This document shows positions 1 to 4,561 of a DNA stretch of 11,120 nt, in pieces (the stretch's first letter is position 1; each line of letters starts with the position of its first letter). The stretch comes from an uncultured Mycoplasmatota bacterium (GTDB lineage: Bacteria > Bacillota_I > Bacilli_A > RF39 > UBA660). Location: NCBI GenBank assembly GCA_900552975.1, contig UWSL01000039.1:1-11120 (forward strand), given 5' to 3'. The position numbers and the translations under genes were made by a program. Below the pieces are notes generated by a model. It was given only the letters and a program-made list of their open reading frames with translations. It had not been told where the DNA came from and did no database searches.

Positions 1-34
1 AAACAGAAATAGATTATAAAATTTATTAATATTA

Positions 35-63
35 TAGACAGATTTTAAATAATATTGTAGAAT
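35..63 (+). promoter_or_regulatory. Promoter of the toxin mRNA (RNA I)
   Basis: A -35 box TAGACA (35-40) and a -10 box TAGAAT (58-63) are separated by 17 bp, each one mismatch from consensus. Transcription would start near 70-72, at the left end of an inverted repeat beginning ATAGG. That gives the toxin mRNA a leader of about 75 nt. The call is from sequence alone. Confidence 0.6.
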
Positions 64-92
64 AATTAGCATAGGAAATGATGAGAAACAGA

Positions 93-137
93 TGTGGTTT
101 TGCCACCTAATAATACGAACTTTCGTAGGAAAGGTGG
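93..137 (+). promoter_or_regulatory. Leader hairpin sequestering the toxin ribosome site
   Basis: CCACCT (103-108) is complementary to AGGTGG (132-137), the core of the ribosome binding site, and the inner arms TACGAA (114-119) and TTCGTA (122-127) extend the helix. The site AAGGTGGTGAT (131-141) has one mismatch from a full-length Shine-Dalgarno sequence, so unstructured mRNA should translate very well. A competing small hairpin, GTGG (94-97) with CCAC (103-106), uses the same CCAC bases. This could make a two-state leader. Sequestering of the start region by a 5' helix is a known feature of Fst-type toxin mRNAs; the switch is inferred. Confidence 0.6.
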
Positions 138-145
138 TGATGTTT

Positions 146-259
146 ATGGTTAAAGTAATATTATTTTTTATAATATCATTTATGTTATCTTTAACATTAA
201 ACGTTGCCTTAGCTGCAGTTCTTTACAAGAACTGGGTTGATAAGCAACTACATAAATAA
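146..259 (+). CDS. Fst-like type I toxin, small hydrophobic peptide
   Basis: This 37-residue peptide starts MVKVILFF and ends YKNWVDKQLHK. A single hydrophobic segment of about 26 residues is followed by a short charged tail containing Trp. That layout matches the Fst/Ldr-type membrane toxins, in which a transmembrane helix precedes a W-containing polar tail. ATG at 146 was chosen because it lies 8 nt after the AGGTGG core; ATG at 140 (39 residues) overlaps the ribosome site. The gene sits between an upstream promoter with an SD-blocking hairpin and a bidirectional terminator, and an antisense promoter faces it. Expected action is membrane insertion and growth inhibition when the antisense RNA is lost. 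A small membrane peptide of another kind is possible; the RNA architecture makes a toxin more likely. Confidence 0.7.
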   Translation: MVKVILFFIISFMLSLTLNVALAAVLYKNWVDKQLHK

Positions 260-350
260 AAGAAAGCTCACATCTGTAAATTTGGCGATTTAGATGTGAG
301 TTTTTATATCTATTCGGCAAAACCACGTTTGTGGATTTGTCATTTCCTAT
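260..350 (-). ncRNA. Antisense RNA antitoxin (RNA II)
   Basis: A strong minus-strand promoter would start transcription near 349-350, and the shared terminator would end it near 260, giving an RNA of about 90 nt. It can pair with the toxin mRNA through the terminator loop and through the direct repeat TGTGGaTTTG (330-339) against TGTGGtTTTG (93-102). It has its own hairpin, CCAC-aaac-GTGG (reverse complement of 323-334). No coding frame of note lies in it. Size and layout fit the RNA II antitoxin of Fst/par systems. Both the existence and the ends of the RNA are inferred from promoter and terminator. Confidence 0.65.
265..306. terminator. Bidirectional terminator shared by toxin mRNA and antisense RNA
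   Basis: CTCACATCT (267-275) pairs perfectly with AGATGTGAG (292-300), with an inner AAAT/ATTT helix (278-281 with 288-291). On the plus strand a T-run follows (301-305). On the minus strand the hairpin is followed by a T-rich stretch (265-256). A terminator common to both convergent RNAs is a hallmark of par/Fst loci and is one of their regions of RNA-RNA complementarity. Confidence 0.8.
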
Positions 351-354
351 ATTT

Positions 355-384
355 ATTATAAGCTATTTAAAGATAAAAAGTCAA
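355..384 (-). promoter_or_regulatory. Strong antisense promoter (RNA II)
   Basis: Reading the minus strand, TTGACT (384-379) and a perfect TATAAT (360-355) are separated by 18 bp. This matches consensus better than the facing toxin promoter. Such strength is what a labile antisense antitoxin made in excess would need. Confidence 0.75.
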
Positions 385-399
385 GAAAAAAGATAAAAT

Positions 400-405
400 T
401 ATAAT
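400..405 (+). promoter_or_regulatory. Possible -10 box for tspO
   Basis: A perfect TATAAT lies 23 bases before the ATG at 429. No convincing -35 box is seen at the right distance, and that region overlaps the divergent antisense promoter. Confidence 0.3.
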
Positions 406-428
406 AATATTAAGAAATGAGATGTTAT

Positions 429-881
429 ATGAAACAAATAATAAAAAAAATAATTTATGTGTTTTTTCCTTTACTAATTGGAGGATTAGTTAGTTTTATA
501 ATAAAAGATTTTATTAATTATCAAGAGATCATCAAACCATTTTTGGCACCACCTAAATTTATATTTCCTATTGCTTGGAGTATCATTTATTTTTTAATGG
601 GAATTTCCTATGCATTATTAAATAAAAATATAGTTGATAAAACAAATAAAATTATATATTATGGACAGTTATTAGTTAATGCTTTCTGGTCAATTATTTT
701 TTTCATTTTTCATAATTACGGTCTATCTTTTATTTGGATTATATTATTAGATATTTTAGTAAGCCTAATGATATGGCGTTTTTATAAAACAAATAAAGTT
801 AGTGCATATTTGAATTTAGGATATTTAATTTGGATTTTATTTGCAACTTATTTAACAGGAGCAATTTGGTTATTAAATTAA
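429..881 (+). CDS. tspO: TspO/MBR family membrane protein
   Basis: This is an integral membrane protein of the translocator/peripheral benzodiazepine receptor family, which binds porphyrins and related ligands; its role in Bacillota is poorly settled. The 150 residues from ATG 429 match the usual length of about 150-160 and form five hydrophobic segments. Recognisable family features are LAPP followed by FPIAWSIIYFLMGI in the loop and helix 2, AFWSIIFF in helix 3, and the C-terminal LFATYLTGAIWLLN, typical of bacterial TspO. An in-frame ATG at 417 would add MRCY; neither start has a strong ribosome site, and 429 was preferred because the family usually begins just before helix 1. The stop overlaps the end of the convergent GNAT remnant. 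Family assignment is secure; the ligand is unknown. Confidence 0.9.
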   Translation: MKQIIKKIIYVFFPLLIGGLVSFIIKDFINYQEIIKPFLAPPKFIFPIAWSIIYFLMGISYALLNKNIVDKTNKIIYYGQLLVNAFWSIIFFIFHNYGLSFIWIILLDILVSLMIWRFYKTNKVSAYLNLGYLIWILFATYLTGAIWLLN

Positions 882-1009
882 TTTTGATTAACGTTAATAT
901 AATAAAGTTTTCCCGTTCCTTCATTATTATTTTTTAGAACATCCATCTTATAAATAAAACCCATTTTTTCATAGAAAACAGGTGCTTTATCAGTCCATAG
1001 ATAAAGGAT
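878..1009 (-). pseudogene. 3' remnant of a GNAT acetyltransferase gene
   Basis: Reading the minus strand from 1009 to a TAA at 878-880 gives 43 codons that include LYLWTDKAPVFYEKMGF and end LYYINVNQN. The A-x-x-FYEKMGF segment is the conserved C-terminal motif B region of GNAT N-acetyltransferases, where the helix after the acetyl-CoA site leads into the last strands. A stop codon lies directly upstream (1010-1012), and no start, N-terminal strands or acetyl-CoA loop are present. The gene has therefore lost its 5' part. It abuts a surface-protein remnant on the other strand, so a deletion or rearrangement junction lies near 1010. The substrate cannot be told. Confidence 0.7.
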
Positions 1010-1013
1010 TTAA

Positions 1014-2309
1014 AAAAACTCATTAGTTAATTTTACAAGTGAAAAAAGAGAACTATTTTATGGAAGAAATAATCTAGAATTTATTATTTCAAAGGGAGCT
1101 ACTTTTAAAGTAACTAGTTATGCTGGAATGGGATATGGAACATTTGGAACTGGGACAACAACCATTGAAGATGGAGCCACATTAGAAATTACAAAGACTA
1201 ATTATAATGGTAGTTATCCTACTTGGTATAGCTATGGAATTATAACAATAAATGAAGGAGCCAATCTAAGTATTATCAATAATTATAGTGGTATTACAAC
1301 AAGTAATTATAATATATATTTTTCTGGTAGTAGTAGTGGTTTAATTCTTAATAAGCCAAATAGATTAATTTTATATAATAAAGTAGCTAATGTTTTATAT
1401 GCTTCTACGACAATTACCTTCTCTTTTTCTTTTAATAGAATTAACTTATTTAATAATGTTATTAATATTGATAGTTCAATAAGTTTAAGTACTTTACCAA
1501 ATTATACTTGGTATAAAAATAGTGAAACTTCGGTAATAAGTGGAACATTTAACGCTACCTCGACAACAATAACAAATAATAATTTCACCGAAGAAGAACT
1601 AGCTACCCTACCTGCCTTAAGTAATTTTATTTTTCCAAATAAAAAAATTTTTTCGTTAAACGATTTTTCATTCAATGTTAATGCTTTAACTGATAAAGAT
1701 ACAAAAATTATGGGAATTACTAAACCAAATACTTCAATTTTAATTCAGTATAATAATTTAAATGAAATTACCGTAGCTGATGAAAAAGGAGAATTTTCTT
1801 ATACTTATGACGAAGCTTTGCCCATTGGAACACAAATAACTTTTCAAAGTAAACTAAGTAATGAACTTATTTATCATACAAAGGTAATTGAAATAGTTTA
1901 TAGTGGTGAATTGATAATAGATAGTGCAACAGAAAAAGTAACATTCTTATTAGAACCAATTAGTATAATTCCCCTTTTATGACCGAAAACTAATGAATTA
2001 AAAGTCACTATAACGGACTCAAGAGTTAATAGTTCAAATTGGAAGATTTACGCAACAATAAATCATAACTTAGCTTCGAATGATGGTCAAATATTAGAAA
2101 AATCTTTGGTATTTAAAGACAATGACGGTACTTTAATTACTTTGACGAATCAACCTACTTTAGTTTATACGGGAGAAAATAATGATGGTAATATTAAAGT
2201 TACTGAAGTTTTATGGAAAGCTGATGAAGGTATTTTATTGCGAATCATTGATTATATCGAAAACAACACACAGTATGATGCAGTAATTACGTGGTCAATC
2301 GAAGAATAA
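1014..2309 (+). pseudogene. C-terminal remnant of a surface adhesin, broken by TGA
   Basis: One frame is open from 1014 to 2309 apart from a single TGA at 1980-1982. No start codon with a ribosome site precedes it, so the 5' part of the gene is missing. The order is a glycine/threonine-rich repetitive stretch with GTFGTGTTTIEDGATLEI, typical of beta-helix or pectate-lyase-like adhesive regions (1014 to ~1600). A bacterial Ig-like module follows, with KIMGITKPNTSILI and DEKGEFSYTY (~1675-1900). Last is a WxL-like C-terminal domain with TDSRVNSSNWKIYATI and a final AVITWSIEE (~1985-2309). WxL domains attach secreted proteins to the Gram-positive cell wall. The TGA falls between the Ig-like and WxL-like parts, and the reading continues without a shift. 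ATG 1128 and TTG 2106 are internal codons, not true starts. It may be decayed, or TGA may be read through. Confidence 0.7.
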
Positions 2310-2339
2310 AAAAAATATTCTTGTATGAGAATATTTTTA
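2308..2339. terminator. Bidirectional terminator between convergent surface genes
   Basis: AAAAATATTCT (2311-2321) pairs with AGAATATTTTT (2328-2338) around a 6-base loop, just after the TAA at 2307-2309. The A-run on the left becomes a T-run on the minus strand, so the hairpin can also stop transcription arriving from the 2472-2864 gene. Confidence 0.75.
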
Positions 2340-2471
2340 GGAGTTTGGCAACTATAGTGAGAAATAGTTCTTTTAGTTAAAATGCTAGTTGTATTAAAAG
2401 TGTTACTTCGATATGTTGATCGGCGATTGCCAATTTGGAGTGTACAATAATTTTTTAAGACGAAGTAATCA

Positions 2472-2864
2472 TTATGCTTTTTTTGTAACCTGAAACGTAA
2501 TTGTCTTTGTTTCTGTGGGAGCTATATTATCTAAATTAACAGTTAAAGTACTAGTTCCAACATCATAAGAATATTGGTCTTCTGTGGCTTTAGCACTGTC
2601 TATAGTTACACTGTCTGGCGTAAAAGTTACTAAACTAGTATCAATAATATCTGTTATAACAGGAGATGTATAACTTTGGGTAGACTGATTATTTATTGTT
2701 ATAGTGTATGTTAAAGCACCATCGGCTCAAATCGATTTATCAGCTGTTTTAGTTATTGTTAAACCACTAATCATCGTAACTACTAAAGCATCTGAAGTTA
2801 TTGAAGTTGGAATATTATTATAATTACCGACAGTTTTAACAGTATTAGTTAATTCTGTTTCCAT
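2472..2864 (-). pseudogene. DUF11-like surface protein gene with one in-frame TGA
   Basis: The frame runs from an ATG (2864-2862) to TAA (2474-2472), 130 codons, broken only by TGA at 2729-2727 (codon 46). The product begins METELTNTVKT. It has the DUF11/isopeptide-type beta-sandwich pattern: TKTADKSI-[TGA]-ADGALTYTITINN, then VITDIIDTSLVTFTPDSVTI, then STLTVNLDNIAPTETKTITF. Small DUF11 proteins of this layout occur in Clostridia and related gut bacteria, and from memory the position before ADG is often Trp, which TGA would give. No signal peptide or LPxTG anchor is seen. A ribosome site AAAGGAG lies 12 bases before the ATG, rather far. The gene is either freshly inactivated or contains a recoded TGA. 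Confidence 0.65.
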
Positions 2865-2873
2865 AAAACTTAG

Positions 2874-2919
2874 TTTCTCCTTTTATTCTATTGTATGTAA
2901 CTAATAAAAAAAGGAGAAA
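2874..2919 (-). promoter_or_regulatory. Hairpin burying the DUF11 gene ribosome site
   Basis: TTTCTCCTTTTATT (2874-2887) is complementary to AATAAAA...GGAGAAA (2903-2919), with three extra A bases on the right side. On the minus strand the 3' arm contains the AAAGGAGAAA ribosome site of the 2864 gene. It is not followed by a T-run, so it is not an ordinary terminator for the upstream gene. Structure-controlled translation is possible; chance pairing of A/T-rich purine and pyrimidine runs cannot be excluded. Confidence 0.4.
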
Positions 2920-2933
2920 ATAAACTTATGATG

Positions 2934-3578
2934 TTATAAAGAAATTTTAGATGTTAATTCTTCATCGTAAGCATTAAATTTGCGTTCTTCGTACAGAGCA
3001 TTAGCAATTGTTATGTTTTTTTGAATACGATTTTGTTCTTTTAAAAAATTCAAGCCTTCCTCTAAACCATTTTCTTCTTCAAAATAGCATCTTTTAGCTG
3101 TTAGATCAGAAGTACCTGTTATGGGGTTATAGTCAGTAATTGAACAAAGTCTTTCTACATTTAATTCTTTTAAAGCTAGATTGACTTCTTGTAAAGCAGC
3201 ATATTGATATTCATTGATGTAAGCTGGTATTTCAGCTATGGCATATTTACTTGAATCTATTACTAAACGAAAGACAATATAATTAAGTGTAATATATTTT
3301 AAGACATTTTTATTAATAAAACGAGCTTTTCTAAATTGCTCTTCTTCATTGGTTTGACCAAATATGTTAAGAATGATGTTGTAATATGTGTCAGCATGAG
3401 GCCCTAGTCCAATAATATCATCACCATTTATATCCTTAGCTTCGGTATTATATACTGCAACAGTTTGAGAAGGCGTTATTAAAATACATGCTCCTAAGCC
3501 TTCTGGTATTTTACTACGAAGTGGCTGATAATAAGCATTTTCTTCCTGATAAAATTCTTCTAAGTTCAATTTTTTCAT
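2934..3578 (-). CDS. Unrecognised protein, tandem paralogue copy B
   Basis: This 214-residue soluble protein matches no family I know. It is clearly a paralogue of the next gene (3620-4261): both begin MKKLNLEEFYQE-x-NAYYQ and share ILITPxQTVAVYN, a G-L-x-x-H segment, LNYxVxRL, AEIPxxINxYQ and a C-terminal NALYxE...YDxE. ATG 3578 is chosen over the GTG at 3587 because the paralogue starts at the same residue and GGTGA precedes it. No signal peptide, membrane span or catalytic motif stands out. It has its own extended -10 promoter, with a leader of about 10 nt. The two copies have diverged strongly in the middle, so the duplication is old or the copies have separate roles. Function unknown. 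Confidence 0.75.
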   Translation of the reverse strand: MKKLNLEEFYQEENAYYQPLRSKIPEGLGACILITPSQTVAVYNTEAKDINGDDIIGLGPHADTYYNIILNIFGQTNEEEQFRKARFINKNVLKYITLNYIVFRLVIDSSKYAIAEIPAYINEYQYAALQEVNLALKELNVERLCSITDYNPITGTSDLTAKRCYFEEENGLEEGLNFLKEQNRIQKNITIANALYEERKFNAYDEELTSKISL

Positions 3579-3594
3579 TTCATTCACCAGCTAC

Positions 3595-3603
3595 ATTATA
3601 TCA
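3595..3603 (-). promoter_or_regulatory. Extended -10 promoter of paralogue copy B
   Basis: On the minus strand TGATATAAT (3603-3595) gives a perfect TATAAT with a TGn extension. The predicted start near 3588 leaves a leader of only about 10 nt before ATG 3578. No good -35 box is seen. It directly follows the terminator of the upstream copy. Confidence 0.6.
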
Positions 3604-3641
3604 TAAAAAAACTAATAAATTATTTACTTAAATTATTAGTT
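3604..3641 (-). terminator. Terminator of paralogue copy A, overlapping its stop
   Basis: AACTAATAA (3610-3618) pairs perfectly with TTATTAGTT (3633-3641). On the minus strand a run of T follows (3609-3604). The stop codon (3622-3620) lies in the loop, so the hairpin uses the last codons of the gene. It separates the two paralogues into independent transcription units. Confidence 0.65.
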
Positions 3642-4261
3642 ATTTCTTGATCATAATCAGAAAATTCATATTCCGGATATAAAGCATTTTTTATATGAAT
3701 ATGTTTTTTAATACGTTCTTTATCTTTTTGATATTTTAAAGCTTCAACTATACCATTTGTTGGGAAACGTTCTTCTTGAAGATCAGGATGAGAAATCCCC
3801 AAATCAGGATTAAAAGCATGAATTAGAGCTTGTTGATGAACATTTAAATTTGTTAAATCAGTAGCAATTTTGGCTAATTGTTCGGCTTGATATGGATTAA
3901 TAATTACAGGGATTTCAGCATGAGCGATTTTTTCTTCACTATTAGTTAAACGTACTACAACATAATTTAAATCTACACCATCTAAAATATGACGATGAAT
4001 AGTAAAAATCTTATCTTCAGTATTACCTTTTATGGATTGATGAAAAAGATTAGCAATAATATCAAGTGATGTACTTTCATGATGTTCTAATCCATCTACT
4101 AAATTACCATTAGTATCTAATTCTTTATTATTATAAACAGCAACAGTTTGAGTTGGCGTAATCAGAATCGTAGCACATAATCCAGTAGCACCAGGGATAA
4201 CAGCTGATTGATAATAAGCATTTCCTTCTTGATAAAATTCTTCTAAATTTAATTTTTTCAT
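3620..4261 (-). CDS. Unrecognised protein, tandem paralogue copy A
   Basis: This 213-residue soluble protein belongs to the same unrecognised family as its neighbour at 2934-3578. It starts MKKLNLEEFYQEGNAYYQ, contains CATILITPTQTVAVYNN near residues 28-44, and ends in a charged helical stretch (KYQKDKERIKKHIHIKNALY). Histidines are frequent (GLEHHES, IHRHIL, HQQALIHAF), which hints at metal binding but matches no motif I can name. An AAAGGTGAG ribosome site sits 6 bases before the ATG. A TGTTATAAT promoter lies just upstream, and a terminator overlaps the stop. It is divergent from the 4381-6850 unit, with about 120 bp between them. Function unknown. Confidence 0.75.
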   Translation of the reverse strand: MKKLNLEEFYQEGNAYYQSAVIPGATGLCATILITPTQTVAVYNNKELDTNGNLVDGLEHHESTSLDIIANLFHQSIKGNTEDKIFTIHRHILDGVDLNYVVVRLTNSEEKIAHAEIPVIINPYQAEQLAKIATDLTNLNVHQQALIHAFNPDLGISHPDLQEERFPTNGIVEALKYQKDKERIKKHIHIKNALYPEYEFSDYDQEITNNLSK

Positions 4262-4280
4262 ACTTAACTCACCTTTTGCT

Positions 4281-4289
4281 ATTATAACA
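4281..4289 (-). promoter_or_regulatory. Extended -10 promoter of paralogue copy A
   Basis: On the minus strand TGTTATAAT (4289-4281) is a perfect -10 with a TGn extension, placing the start near 4275 and leaving a leader of about 13 nt. The layout mirrors that of copy B, suggesting the promoter was duplicated with the gene. Confidence 0.6.
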
Positions 4290-4334
4290 AAGTTACTTTA
4301 AGAAAAAAAGAAATATCTATTAGCTAATTAACAA

Positions 4335-4364
4335 TTTTCATTAAGTAAAAATTTATGATACTAT
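4335..4364 (+). promoter_or_regulatory. Possible promoter of the 4381-6850 unit
   Basis: TTTTCA (4335-4340) and TACTAT (4359-4364), the latter preceded by TG-A, are 18 bp apart. Each box has four of six consensus bases, so this is a weak candidate that rests mostly on position and the TGn extension. Confidence 0.35.
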
Positions 4365-4380
4365 TATATTAGGTGATAGT

Positions 4381-4560
4381 ATGGAAGATGTAAAATTTTG
4401 TGTATGTTTTATTTTAGAAAATAAATATAAAAAAATATTTGATTTACCAATTAATTGGGATAAACTTGATACTAATCTAAAATGTGAATTACTTGGTAAA
4501 GCTTTAGATGAAGAAAAACAAATAGAAGAATTGCAAGAATATAAGGAGTTGAATATTTAA
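4381..4560 (+). CDS. Small protein of 59 aa upstream of metallopeptidase
   Basis: ATG 4381 follows a clear ribosome site (AGGTGAT, 4371-4377), and the frame ends in TAA at 4558-4560. The peptide begins MEDVKFCVCFILENKYKKIF, contains LPINWDKL and ends in an acidic, Glu/Lys-rich helix. It has no signal peptide or membrane span. The stop lies one base before the ATG of the 762-residue metallopeptidase, so the two are almost certainly co-transcribed and translationally coupled. A small soluble partner directly upstream of a toxin-like enzyme could be a chaperone, an inhibitor/immunity protein or a regulator. This is inference from position only, and no family is recognised. Confidence 0.7.
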   Translation: MEDVKFCVCFILENKYKKIFDLPINWDKLDTNLKCELLGKALDEEKQIEELQEYKELNI

Positions 4561-4561
4561 A

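Larger units (their letters stand above)
93..339 (+). repeat. Direct repeat pair inside the toxin-antitoxin locus
   Basis: TGTGGTTTTG (93-102) and TGTGGATTTG (330-339) are the same 10-mer with one mismatch, in direct orientation. Because the two RNAs are convergent, this repeat makes their 5' parts complementary, the role played by DRa/DRb in the par locus of Enterococcus plasmids. The functional parallel is inferred. Confidence 0.6.
71..350. repeat. Inverted repeats bounding the toxin-antitoxin locus
   Basis: ATAGGAAATGA (71-81) and GTGGTTTTGCC (94-104) at the left recur exactly as reverse complements at the right: TCATTTCCTAT (340-350) and GGCAAAACCAC (316-326). The spacing between the two blocks is 12 bases on the left and 13 on the right. 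Because the two promoters face inward, both predicted RNAs would begin with nearly the same 5' sequence, ATAGGAAATGA. No target-site duplication is visible outside the repeats, so a transposon-like origin is not supported. Confidence 0.75.

Noticed and set aside
71..350. A MITE or insertion-sequence relic bounded by terminal inverted repeats
   Set aside because: No target-site duplication is visible, and the repeats coincide with the predicted starts of two convergent RNAs, which explains them better.
1128..1982. Treating 1128-1982 as a complete 284-aa gene and 2106-2309 as a separate gene
   Set aside because: The frame is open upstream to 1014 with matching composition, continues past the TGA in the same frame, and neither start has a ribosome site; both are parts of one damaged gene.
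2341..2471. Inverted repeats TTGGCAA/TTGCCAA (2345-2351, 2427-2433) and TTACTTCG/CGAAGTAA (2402-2409, 2461-2468), considered as a second toxin-antitoxin locus or riboswitch
   Set aside because: No peptide frame, promoter pair or T-run accompanies them, and the arms are short with long loops; the 130-bp gap holds nothing else I can support.
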